A stretch of 13,291 nucleotides of DNA from CAZTTG01 sp964615935 (lineage in GTDB: Bacteria; Planctomycetota; UBA1135; GCA-002686595): NCBI GenBank assembly GCA_964615935.1, contig CAZTTG010000130.1, positions 1 through 13,291 on the forward strand, in the 5' to 3' direction. Every line of letters starts with the position of its first letter. Within the stretch, counting starts at the first letter, position 1. The position numbers and the translations under genes are program-made. This document shows positions 1 to 6,140 of this stretch, in pieces. A model generated the notes under the pieces. The model had not been told where the DNA came from, searched no databases, and saw nothing but the letters and a program-made list of their open reading frames with translations.

Positions 1-126
1 CACCTTCTTCTTGGCAGCCTTCTTCTTGCGGGTGGCCTTCTTCTTGCGCGTGGCCTTCTTCCGCACGGCCTTCTTCCGGCCGACCTTGCGGACAGCCTTC
101 TTCTTGCGTGCTTTCTTCTTCGCCAT
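1..126 (-). CDS. Lysine/arginine-rich histone H1-like protein (3' end outside window)
   Basis: The 42 visible residues start MAKKKARKKK and continue as irregular repeats of Lys-Lys-Lys or Arg-Lys-Lys spaced by Ala, Val or Thr. I count 20 Lys and 6 Arg in 42 residues and no acidic residue. This composition is that of bacterial histone-H1-like or AlgP-type DNA-binding tails, which bind nucleic acid electrostatically and help compact the nucleoid. The start is chosen because AAAGGAG (136-142, minus strand) sits 9 nt upstream of the ATG. The frame is open to the left edge, so total length and any folded domain are unknown. It could instead be the basic N-terminal extension of another nucleic-acid-binding protein. 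A perfect 12-bp palindrome (143-154) lies directly upstream of the ribosome binding site. No gene lies between it and rpmB, 721 bp away, so it probably has its own promoter. Confidence 0.75.
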   Translation of the reverse strand, partial: MAKKKARKKKAVRKVGRKKAVRKKATRKKKATRKKKAAKKKV

Positions 127-142
127 TCGAGAAGTCTCCTTT

Positions 143-154
143 GGACTCGAGTCC
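143..154. promoter_or_regulatory. 12-bp perfect palindrome upstream of the histone-like gene
   Basis: GGACTCGAGTCC reads identically on both strands and lies immediately upstream of the ribosome binding site (136-142) of the histone-like gene. A dyad in this place could be an operator for a dimeric regulator, or a small mRNA hairpin next to the ribosome site. The inner 10 bp recur at 3280-3289, inside a coding region, which weakens the case for a dedicated operator. Confidence 0.25.
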
Positions 155-265
155 GGAACGAGGAGCGCAAGGCGCGCCCTGTTCACGACATCAATGGCTC
201 CATCGGCGAATTCCCGATTTTGCTTTCCAGGCTTTTTCGAAACATTCCGGGCAAGTCGGTCCGCG

Positions 266-307
266 CGACCGGTTTCGACGGGGTGATCCGAAGCGGATCC
301 GACCGGT
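266..307. repeat. Nested inverted repeat in intergenic region
   Basis: CGACCGGT occurs at 266-273 and again at 300-307. Its ACCGGT core is self-complementary, so the two copies can pair. Between them GATCCG (285-290) and CGGATC (294-299) form a 6-bp stem with a 3-nt loop; on the minus strand the tip reads GCTTCGG, a UUCG-type stable turn. It lies about 140-180 bp upstream of the histone-like start. It could be a leader structure, a processed RNA or a terminator remnant. Confidence 0.3.
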
Positions 308-812
308 GAAAGCGCGCTGGTCGATGGCTTTCAACTCCCTCGAGTCAAGACGAAGGACAGGGCCGCGCTCCTCCTCGACCGCGGTGATCGCGCGGACGCG
401 ATCGTGGGGCACCGTGCGCATAAGCCACTCGTTTTTCAGAAGTTACAGCGAGAGATGCAATACCCTCCGACACCTCAGCGGGGAGGTCGCGCGGGCCTCT
501 GCGCCGGTCGCGAGCTGCGCCGAGGAGGTGGGGCGCGCCCTCGCGATCCCACCGGCGCGCCCGCGCACCGGAACGCCCGCGCGCGCCGCCTCGGATCCCA
601 GTATTCCTTTTGAGAAAATGTGAGTGTCGAGGCCGTCGGAGGCTTCGAATCGCCGCCGACGTCCGGGGAATGATCGTGGTGGAAGCCCGTGGATCGCGCC
701 GAGTTCGCGCCCCACGGCCGGGTTATCAACCGGATTCCACGAGCGCTCTCGGTGGGGGCGCGCCTCGAGCTGCGGACGGACCTCTCCCGAGGAGGAGCGC
801 TTGCAGGAGTGA

Positions 813-842
813 GAGCCGGGGCCCGGGCGCGCGCCGGGGCTC
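813..842 (-). terminator. Possible GC-rich terminator hairpin after rpmB
   Basis: Outer arms GAGCC (813-817) and GGCTC (838-842) enclose GC-only sequence containing further self-complementary stretches (GGCGCGCGCC, CCGGGGCCCGG). It begins 5 nt past the rpmB stop codon in the direction of transcription. There is no T tract, so intrinsic termination is uncertain. Confidence 0.3.
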
Positions 843-847
843 GCGGG

Positions 848-1096
848 TCAGGCCGAGGCCGCGGGAACGCCGGGCTTGACGATCTTCCCGGCCCGCAGGC
901 AGCGGGTGCAGATCTTCACCCGCTTGACCTCGCCGTTCACCACCGCCCGCACCCGTTGGATGTTGGGCTTGAACTTGCGGAGGGTGTGCCCGGTCGTACG
1001 CAGACCGACTCCGCCCTGCTTCTTCGGCAGGCCTCGGCGGGCGATCGAGCCGCCGCTCTCGGTGCGCTTCCCGCAGAATTCACATACCCGGGCCAT
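848..1096 (-). CDS. rpmB: 50S ribosomal protein L28
   Basis: An 82-residue L28, a structural protein of the large ribosomal subunit. Cys5 and Cys8 (CEFCGK) and Cys63 and Cys66 (CTRC) form the four-cysteine zinc site of the Zn-binding L28 form. The core block from Lys43 (KFKPNIQRVRAVVNG) is highly characteristic. Between the CxxC and the core lies a stretch (about residues 20-42, with GGVG and TTG) longer than in the Actinobacterial type; it resembles the form I associate with Planctomycetota. The start is MARVCEFCGK, preceded 8 nt upstream by GGGAG (1105-1109). An in-frame ATG 15 bp further upstream overlaps that ribosome site and is less likely. The short tail after KIVKP is Ala-rich. The gene sits alone, 292 bp after mglB, with a G-rich leader. 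Confidence 0.97.
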   Translation of the reverse strand: MARVCEFCGKRTESGGSIARRGLPKKQGGVGLRTTGHTLRKFKPNIQRVRAVVNGEVKRVKICTRCLRAGKIVKPGVPAASA

Positions 1097-1253
1097 GATC
1101 GTTGCTCCCATCGTTGGGCCCCGCCGCCGCGGCAGGGCCCGCCAGCGCCGCCCAGGGGGGGTGAGCCCCGGCAGCGCGGCCGAAGAAGGTAGCCCCTGCC
1201 CCCCCCGGTGGCAAGTCCCCAGCCCGCGGCATCCCGCTTTCGGGCACTTCCGG

Positions 1254-1287
1254 CCCCGCCCTCCCCCGCCCTCCCCCGCTGGCCCCC
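1254..1287 (-). other. Potential G-quadruplex tract upstream of rpmB
   Basis: Read on the minus strand, the segment is G5-N5-G5-A-G3-C-G5-A-G3-C-G4: six runs of at least three G separated by 1-5 nt, which meets the usual G-quadruplex pattern. It lies about 160-190 nt before the rpmB start codon and about 100 nt after the mglB stop. It may affect transcription or readthrough, or may simply reflect composition. Confidence 0.4.
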
Positions 1288-1328
1288 AGGGGCCCATCCC
1301 GCCCCCCGGGGGGGGACGGTCCGCGGGA

Positions 1329-1349
1329 AGCCCGCCCCGGAGGGGGGCT
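1329..1349 (-). terminator. Possible terminator hairpin after mglB
   Basis: AGCCC (1329-1333) pairs with GGGCT (1345-1349), and CCC (1336-1338) with GGG (1342-1344), giving a bulged GC stem about 40 nt past the mglB stop. There is no T tract. It is a plausible but weak end for the five-gene operon. Confidence 0.25.
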
Positions 1350-1388
1350 CCTCGCGCTCGGGGTGGGATCTCGGGGTCCTGCCGGGGC

Positions 1389-1892
1389 CTAGAGGATCTC
1401 GTCCAGGGCGGCCGTCGCGTCCTGCGAGAAGCCCTCGGACAACTGCTCGTCCTCCTCGCTCGCGGGTCGCGCGGCGATCTCGATCAGGACGTCGTACAGG
1501 CGCCGGGTGGTCTCCTGCGCGTAGAAACGTACCAGCCCCAGGTTGGTGCGGTCGTCGAAGAGCACCGCCAGCAGGGTGCGATCGCCGACGAGCTGGAGCT
1601 GGATGTTGTCGCGGGCGCCCTGGTGGAAGAGCGACGAGAACTCCTCCTCGCCCAGGAGGCGGGCCATCTCGCGCGTGGCGGCGAAGGAGCCCGCGATCAG
1701 GGCCGAGACCGATTCCGCCTCGGCCCGGAGCGGCTCGCCGCGGCGGGTCACCATGTGCCCGTCCTTGTCGATCAGCATGGCGCAGCGGGCGCCGGCGAGC
1801 TCGAGGAAGGAGTCGAGCTCGCCCTCGAGGCGGTCGATGTCCCGCTCGTAGAAGACCAGGCGTTCGGCCCGGAGGTTTTCGTCGCGTCCCAT
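1389..1892 (-). CDS. mglB: MglB-like Roadblock/LC7 GTPase-activating protein
   Basis: A 167-residue cytoplasmic protein with a single Roadblock/LC7 domain at about residues 15-138. It follows Myxococcus MglB closely as I recall that sequence: IDKDGHMVT (41-49), LLGEEEFSSLFHQGARDN (79-96) and LFDDRTNLGLVRF (111-123) match its FLVDKNG, IGENEF..FHEGAKD and IFDNRTSLGLVR blocks. MglB dimers stimulate GTP hydrolysis by MglA and mark the lagging pole in Myxococcus. The acidic C-terminal tail (about 142-167) also resembles MglB. The gene starts 12 nt after the end of the MglA-like gene without a clear Shine-Dalgarno, so translation is probably coupled. The order mglA-mglB is the reverse of the Myxococcus mglBA operon. 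It is the last gene of the operon, and its GTPase target is almost certainly the neighbour. Confidence 0.93.
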   Translation of the reverse strand: MGRDENLRAERLVFYERDIDRLEGELDSFLELAGARCAMLIDKDGHMVTRRGEPLRAEAESVSALIAGSFAATREMARLLGEEEFSSLFHQGARDNIQLQLVGDRTLLAVLFDDRTNLGLVRFYAQETTRRLYDVLIEIAARPASEEDEQLSEGFSQDATAALDEIL

Positions 1893-1904
1893 GGTCTGCG
1901 CTGC

Positions 1905-3233
1905 CTAGAAGAAGGAGAGGATCACCTTGACGAGCACGCCGGCGACGGCGACGGCCAGGGCCACGAAGACCCCGGTATAGACCGCGTTCCCCCCTCCGCG
2001 CGTGCGGGCCACGGGGGTGGGTCGGGCGGTCGGTCGGGCCGCACCGCGCGGGCGGAAGCGGGTTCCCGGGAGCGCGGGACCGGGAGCCGGTCGAGTGGCC
2101 GGCGGCCGGGCGGCGCGGGGCGCCGCGGCCCCCGCCGCGGGGTCGGGCTGCATGAGCTGTCCTGGGCTGGGCGGCGGCTGCTGGACCGGTGCGCCCTGGG
2201 CCACCGCGGAGCGCTGGTAGTAGCCGGTCGGCGCCTGCTGGACCGGCGCCTTCAGCTCGAGTCGCTGCGGCTCGCCCGGCTGCATGCCCGCCGGAGGTGG
2301 CGCGGGAGGAATCCCGGTCGGGTGCAGGGTCGGCGCGGGCTGGACACCCGTCTGGTGCATGGGCGGCGCGGGCTGGACACCCGTCGGGTGCAGGGTCGGC
2401 GCCGGCTGGACGCCCATCTGGTGCGGGGTCGGCGCCGGCTGGACGCCCATCTGGTGCGGGGAGAGCGGCGAGGGAGGCTCGAGCGAGGCCGCGGGCGCCG
2501 ATCGGAGCTGCGGGTCGAGGCCCACGGTGGGCTCGGGAATCGCCGGCGGGGCCTGGGGCGGAGGGGCCATGGGTGCGTGCATCTCGGCCGCGCTCACGCC
2601 CTCGACCACCGGCTGTGGCGCCGGCGGAGCGTGGCTGGCGGCCGCCCCGCTCGAGGAGTGGATCGACTCCAGCACCTTGGCCGCCAGAGCCTTCAGGGTC
2701 GGGAAGACCCCCTGGCCCACGTTGGCGACCGCCTCGTAGGTGGGCGCGCCGTACCGGTTGAGCAAGCCGTTCAGCTCGTCCACCGGCAGCGCGTCGGGCA
2801 GGTCGCGCTTGTTGAACTGGATCACGTGCGGCATCGACACCAGGCTCTTGCCGTACTCGGTCAGGTTCTCCTCCAGGTTGCGGAGGGACTCCATGTTCTC
2901 CTCCGTCATGGAGGCCGCCGAATCGGCCACGAACACGACCCCGTCCACCCCCTGCAGGACCAGCTTGCGGGTCGAGTTGTAGTAGACCTGGCCGGGCACG
3001 GTGTAGATCTGGAAGCAGGTCCTCATGCCCGCCACGGTGCCCAGATCCAGGGGCATGAAATCGAAGAACAGGGTGCGGTCTCCGTCGGTGCTGATGCTGG
3101 TCAGCTGGCCCCGGTTCTGATCCGGAGCGCGCTGATGGACGACCTCGAGGTTGGTCGTCTTGCCCGACATGCCGGGACCGTAGTAAACGATCTTGGCGGT
3201 CACCGTCTTCTGCGCGAAGTTGATCTGGACCAT
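1905..3233 (-). CDS. mglA: MglA-type small GTPase with proline-rich repeat linker and C-terminal membrane anchor
   Basis: A 442-residue protein, against about 195 for Myxococcus MglA. Residues 1-192 are a full MglA domain: P-loop GPGMSGKT (19-26), the Arg53 and Gln82 that are catalytic in Myxococcus MglA, TVPGQVYY (78-85), GVDGVVFVADS (95-105) and NKRD (141-144). Catalytic residues are retained and the numbering agrees with the Myxococcus protein. Residues 193-415 are Pro/Ala/Gln-rich and disordered in appearance, containing five 11-residue repeats (260-314). Residues about 418-442 are a hydrophobic segment ending in Phe-Phe, preceded by Arg-rich sequence, which fits a tail anchor with the GTPase in the cytoplasm. 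The start is MVQINFAQKT, where MglA homologues begin; GGAAG lies about 7 nt upstream, and the previous stop codon is 1 nt away. Known MglA proteins cycle on and off the membrane, so a built-in anchor is unusual. Confidence 0.93.
   Translation of the reverse strand: MVQINFAQKTVTAKIVYYGPGMSGKTTNLEVVHQRAPDQNRGQLTSISTDGDRTLFFDFMPLDLGTVAGMRTCFQIYTVPGQVYYNSTRKLVLQGVDGVVFVADSAASMTEENMESLRNLEENLTEYGKSLVSMPHVIQFNKRDLPDALPVDELNGLLNRYGAPTYEAVANVGQGVFPTLKALAAKVLESIHSSSGAAASHAPPAPQPVVEGVSAAEMHAPMAPPPQAPPAIPEPTVGLDPQLRSAPAASLEPPSPLSPHQMGVQPAPTPHQMGVQPAPTLHPTGVQPAPPMHQTGVQPAPTLHPTGIPPAPPPAGMQPGEPQRLELKAPVQQAPTGYYQRSAVAQGAPVQQPPPSPGQLMQPDPAAGAAAPRAARPPATRPAPGPALPGTRFRPRGAARPTARPTPVARTRGGGNAVYTGVFVALAVAVAGVLVKVILSFF
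2292..2456 (-). repeat. Five tandem 33-bp repeats in the MglA-like linker
   Basis: Five in-frame 33-bp units encode 11-residue repeats of the form H-[QP]-[MT]-G-[VI]-[QP]-P-A-P-x-x (residues 260-314 of the GTPase). The two units nearest 2456 are identical over all 33 bp, and the others diverge gradually. This points to recent duplication by slippage or recombination, with copy number likely to vary between relatives. Confidence 0.9.
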
Positions 3234-3234
3234 C

Positions 3235-3777
3235 TCAGCTGCTTCCGGGTTGCCCCGGGGCCTCGTTCTGGTTTGTCTCGACTCGAGTCCGTTCGGTGCC
3301 CGCGGGATCCCCCGTCCTGGCGGGGAGGGGACCTTGGGGGCCTCGTGCTCTCTCTCTCTCGGCCGTCGATGCCTCCCTGGAGGCACCCATGCCGCGCAGG
3401 ATGCGCTGCATGCGGGCCACGGCCCCCTCCATGGGGAGCCGCAGGTCCTCGGGGCTGGCGCCGCGCTCGAGGATGGTCAGGAGGATCGCGCCGGGTGCGT
3501 GCATCAGGACCAGCGTGCCCCGGGAGGCGCGCAGGACCACGCGGGTGGGGCCCTCGCAGGAGAGGAGCCCCGCGGCCCGGGTGAGCTCACCCAGCCAGAT
3601 GGTCGCCAGGCCCGCCACCGAGCCGGCCTCCTCGTCCAGGGAGCGCTCGGAGGCACCCGGGGGCTGCCCGGTCCCGGAGATCCTCCCGCGCGCCGCCATG
3701 GGCATCCCCTCGGGGGACACCAGGGCGGCGACCCTCACGCCCGGAATCCGGGCCAGCGGTTCCAGCACCTCGATCAT
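3235..3777 (-). CDS. Roadblock/LC7 domain protein
   Basis: A 180-residue protein. Residues about 1-128 look like a Roadblock/LC7 domain: VRVAALVSPEGMPMA (14-28) is the first strand pair, DEEAGSVAGLATIWLGEL (48-65) the central helix, and TRVVLRASRGTLVLMHAP (78-95) with AILLTILE (97-104) the second sheet. Such domains dimerise and act as GTPase regulators or scaffolds. It is clearly less like MglB than the other stand-alone copy. Residues 131-180 are a Gly/Pro/Arg/Glu-rich low-complexity tail. The start codon overlaps the upstream stop as ATGA (3774-3777), with GGAGG (3785-3789) 7 nt before it. The stop is 1 nt from the GTPase start, which implies tight co-translation. It may partner the GTPase or heterodimerise with MglB. 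Confidence 0.85.
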   Translation of the reverse strand: MIEVLEPLARIPGVRVAALVSPEGMPMAARGRISGTGQPPGASERSLDEEAGSVAGLATIWLGELTRAAGLLSCEGPTRVVLRASRGTLVLMHAPGAILLTILERGASPEDLRLPMEGAVARMQRILRGMGASREASTAERERARGPQGPLPARTGDPAGTERTRVETNQNEAPGQPGSS

Positions 3778-4859
3778 GAGCTCGCCTCCGCCACGGACGG
3801 TCGGTCCCCGGTCAGCTCGGCCAGCGCCTGCTCGTGCCAGGCGAGGACCTGCCCGTTGCACCACAGGGCGCCCGAGCCCAGCTCTCCGGGAGAGACCATC
3901 AGGGTCCCGAACTCGCCCTCCAGCCGGACCTCGATGGCCTGGCCCAGGCCCAGCCGGCGAGCGGCGGTCCGGCTGCTGTGCACCATCTCTCGCACGGCGC
4001 GGGCGGCCCGGTCGGCGGTGGCCCCCCGGGGTCCCTGCACCAGCGCGGTTCCGCCGCGCACGTAGATGGCGGCGTTGACCCCCTCCTCCGAGGCGAGCTC
4101 CTGGAGGCGGGGCCGGATCGAGCCGTCCTGGGGCAGCTCCAGGTTCTCTCCCGGCTCGTCGTCCACCAGCCGGCCGGTCTTCTCCACCTCGAGCAGGGCC
4201 TCTTCGGGTGTGGGCGAGCCCTCGGAGAGCGACAGGAGGGTGCGGAAGCGCGCCTCCAGGGCGGGCTCGCCGGGCACCATCTCCAGGAGCTGGGAGACCA
4301 CCCGTCGGGCCTCCTTCCAGGCCCCGATGCGCGAGACGAGCTTCAGGCGCAGCCGCAGGGGCTCCTGCTCGCGCGGCAGCGCCCGCGCGGCTGCCTCGCA
4401 GAGCTCCAGGGCCACCCGGCCGTCCTCCCTGTGGCGGCCGTCCAGGAAGCGTCCCACCCGCGAGCGCGCGCGCATCAGCAGGGCCTGGCCGTCCTGGGTG
4501 GCGGCGTACCACTCCCGGGCGCACTCCTCGGCCCTCTCGAAGCGCCCGCCGCGGATCAGGATCTCGCACAGCTCGCGCCACAGCGCGGGGCGCGGCGCCT
4601 CGCGCAGCTCCCGGTGCAGCTCGCGGGTGCGGTCCTCGCGCTCGAGCTGCGCGGCGCGGTCGGCCAGGCGCAGGAGCTCGGGGTTGCCCGGGAACATGTC
4701 CAGGCCTTCGCCGCACACCCGCAGCACCTCCTGCATGTTCCCCAGCCGGGCGTGCTCGCGAGCGAGCTGGGCGTAGCTGAGGATCGAAGGGCTCTGGGCC
4801 AGCTTGCGGCGAGCGGTTCGCACCCTCCCTCGCGTGAGCATGCGTCGCATCCAACTCAT
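3774..4859 (-). CDS. TPR-like protein with C-terminal Roadblock/LC7 domain
   Basis: A 361-residue protein with no signal peptide or membrane segment. The N-terminus is strongly basic (five Arg within residues 5-16). Residues about 26-210 are helical, TPR-like repeats: YAQLAREHARLGNMQEVLRV, WRELCEILIRGGRFERAEEC and LKLVSRIGAWKEARRVVSQL are spaced roughly as helix pairs, with Ala/Gly at TPR consensus positions. Residues 212-248 form an acidic linker. Residues about 250-350 resemble a Roadblock fold: VNAAIYVRGGTALVQG, an Ala-rich helix at 282-303, then IEVRLEGEFGTLMVSP and GALWCNGQVLAW. The start is ATG with GGAGG (4870-4874) 10 nt upstream, and it overlaps the upstream stop as ATGA. The TPR part likely binds a protein partner and the Roadblock part the GTPase or its regulators. 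The C-terminal assignment rests on pattern only. Confidence 0.82.
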   Translation of the reverse strand: MSWMRRMLTRGRVRTARRKLAQSPSILSYAQLAREHARLGNMQEVLRVCGEGLDMFPGNPELLRLADRAAQLEREDRTRELHRELREAPRPALWRELCEILIRGGRFERAEECAREWYAATQDGQALLMRARSRVGRFLDGRHREDGRVALELCEAAARALPREQEPLRLRLKLVSRIGAWKEARRVVSQLLEMVPGEPALEARFRTLLSLSEGSPTPEEALLEVEKTGRLVDDEPGENLELPQDGSIRPRLQELASEEGVNAAIYVRGGTALVQGPRGATADRAARAVREMVHSSRTAARRLGLGQAIEVRLEGEFGTLMVSPGELGSGALWCNGQVLAWHEQALAELTGDRPSVAEASS

Positions 4860-5941
4860 CGGGGTCGATCCTCCAGCTCGGCTTCCAGGGCCTGGACGTC
4901 GGTCTCCAGACGCGTCCGGCGCTCCCAGGAGGGCGGCGCCACCTCCAGGGCGAGCTGGAACTCCTCCAGAGCTCCGGCGAAGTCCCGGACGGAGGCGTCC
5001 TCGCGGCCCCGCAGCCAGGCGTTCTCGGCCTCGGCCAGGCGCCGCGCCCGATCCTCGATCGCGCGCCGCTCGCGCTCGGCCTCCAGTGCGGCGATGCGGT
5101 CGATCCGGCCCCGCAGGCTGGCCCGCTCGCGGCTGGCCCACAGGGAGCCCAGCCACGCGGGGCTGTCCGCGATCAGGGCGTCGACCGCCTCCATGCGAGT
5201 CTGCAGGGAGGTCCGATCGCCCGGCGAGGCGGGCGGGATGGACCCGTAGCGGCGGTGGAGGTTCCACTCCCGCGTGCCGATCGCGGTCACCACCAGGATC
5301 CCGATCAGGGCCGCCGTCCCGAACAGCAGGCGGCGCTTCATCCGCGCGATGCGCTGGGCCTCTTCCCAGCGCAGGTCGCGGATCATCCGGGCCACGTCGC
5401 GGCGCGAGCGGTCGACGACCAGCACCTCCTGCAGCCAGGGGATGGCCTCCAGGGGTCGGCCGCACTCGACCGCGCCCTCGGCCCGCCGCAGGTAGCGCTC
5501 CACCAGCAGGTCCACGTTGCCGCTGCGGCGCATCACCGAGGCCAGGTCCTTGTCGACGCCTCGGTCCCGGGGCAGGCGGGTGGCCAGCACCTCCAGCAGG
5601 GAGGTGGCGCGCTCGACCTCTCCGGCCTGCTCCAGGAGGACCGCCAGACGGCGCCCCTCCTGGGCCAGGGGGATGCGGTGCCGGCCGAGCACCTTGGGGT
5701 GCGCCAGGCCCAGGATGATCAGGGCCTCCAGCTCGCGCAGGCTCCCGGGTTCCTCCGAGAGGTGCTCCAGCAGGGCCCCGCAGAAGGCCTCGGCGGTGCG
5801 GTCGTCGAACTCGGTCGCCGCCCGCTGCATCTGCTCGCCGAGCAGCTCACGGGGCCCCTCGGGCAGCTCCTCGCCCCCGGTGAGCTCGGCCACCACCTCC
5901 GCCACCAATCTCCTGCTATCGGCTGCTTTGTCGACCACCAT
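4856..5941 (-). CDS. TPR-like/coiled-coil protein with mid-protein membrane segment
   Basis: The first gene of the operon, 361 residues. Residues 1-195 are helical with TPR-like character (for example 93-122 and 143-177). An Arg-rich stretch (IARMKRR, 198-204) leads into one hydrophobic segment at about 205-222, LLFGTAALIGILVVTAIG. Residues 270-305 are rich in Arg, Glu and Ala and should form a coiled coil. Residues 308-340 look like another TPR unit (AENAWLRGREDASVRDFAGA). The basic flank argues for a cytoplasmic N-terminal half and the C-terminal half across the membrane, but Arg residues follow the segment as well. The ATG at 5941 has GGAGG 13 nt upstream, which is slightly long. No known family was recognised. 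Given its neighbours, it is a candidate membrane scaffold for the GTPase module. Confidence 0.82.
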   Translation of the reverse strand: MVVDKAADSRRLVAEVVAELTGGEELPEGPRELLGEQMQRAATEFDDRTAEAFCGALLEHLSEEPGSLRELEALIILGLAHPKVLGRHRIPLAQEGRRLAVLLEQAGEVERATSLLEVLATRLPRDRGVDKDLASVMRRSGNVDLLVERYLRRAEGAVECGRPLEAIPWLQEVLVVDRSRRDVARMIRDLRWEEAQRIARMKRRLLFGTAALIGILVVTAIGTREWNLHRRYGSIPPASPGDRTSLQTRMEAVDALIADSPAWLGSLWASRERASLRGRIDRIAALEAERERRAIEDRARRLAEAENAWLRGREDASVRDFAGALEEFQLALEVAPPSWERRTRLETDVQALEAELEDRPR

Positions 5942-6070
5942 GCCTGAGCGCCTGCCTCCGATCGCCGGGGGCCGCGGGGCGGTGTGACCCGGGCTCCCCC
6001 GGCGTGAGGAGGACCTCGGCCGTATCGATCACCCCCCGAGGCGATCTGTACGGAATCCGCCGAAGGCTGG

Positions 6071-6119
6071 GGAGCCCGGGGGGCGGGCCGCCGGTCGGCG
6101 GACCCTCCCCCCGGGCTCC
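6071..6119 (-). terminator. Strong hairpin terminator after the Ig-like lipoprotein gene
   Basis: A perfect 13-bp stem, GGAGCCCGGGGGG (6071-6083) with its complement at 6107-6119, continues inward with GGG/CCC and CCGCC/GGCGG pairs around a short loop. It begins 22 nt after the stop of the lipoprotein gene in its direction of transcription and lies upstream of the next operon. There is no T tract, as is common at very high GC, so it may also act as an mRNA 3'-end stabiliser. Confidence 0.6.
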
Positions 6120-6140
6120 TCGCTCGCCCCGGGATCCCGA

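Larger units (their letters stand above)
127..847. other. Long intergenic region between rpmB and the histone-like gene
   Basis: About 720 bp without a convincing gene. It contains relatively AT-rich patches at about 186-250, 400-470 and 600-620, which are candidate promoter zones for the leftward histone-like gene, although I found no clean -35/-10 pair. There is a nested inverted repeat at 266-307 and a GC hairpin just after rpmB (813-842). A minus-strand frame of 76 codons (421 down to 191) has GC-rich third positions in its first half, a single CPEC motif and no recognisable family, with only a weak ribosome binding site. I do not call it a gene. No tRNA-like fold was seen. Confidence 0.6.
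1097..1388. other. G/C-tract-rich intergenic region, rpmB leader
   Basis: This 292-bp gap between the mglB stop and the rpmB start is dominated by homopolymer C and G runs of up to 8 nt. The minus strand, which is the sense strand for rpmB, carries six closely spaced G runs between 1287 and 1254. A GC hairpin at 1329-1349 may end the upstream operon. The rpmB promoter must lie here unless rpmB is read through from mglB, but I could not identify its boxes. No coding region was seen. Confidence 0.55.

Noticed and set aside
191..421. A 76-codon minus-strand frame upstream of the histone-like gene
   Set aside because: The first half has coding-like third positions, but the ribosome site is weak, no family is recognised and the second half loses the codon bias. 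Kept only as a note in the gap entry.
3280..3289. The GACTCGAGTC palindrome as a second operator
   Set aside because: It lies inside the low-complexity coding tail of the Roadblock gene and may be chance; mentioned only as a recurrence of the 143-154 dyad.
876..3584. A 902-codon plus-strand open frame spanning rpmB, mglB and mglA
   Set aside because: It crosses three recognisable minus-strand genes and two intergenic gaps and has low-complexity Gly/Arg/Pro-rich content.
5942..6070. A sigma-70 promoter for the five-gene operon
   Set aside because: The promoter must lie near here, but no -35/-10 pair with acceptable spacing could be identified; GATACG-like and TACAGAT-like pieces lack partners.
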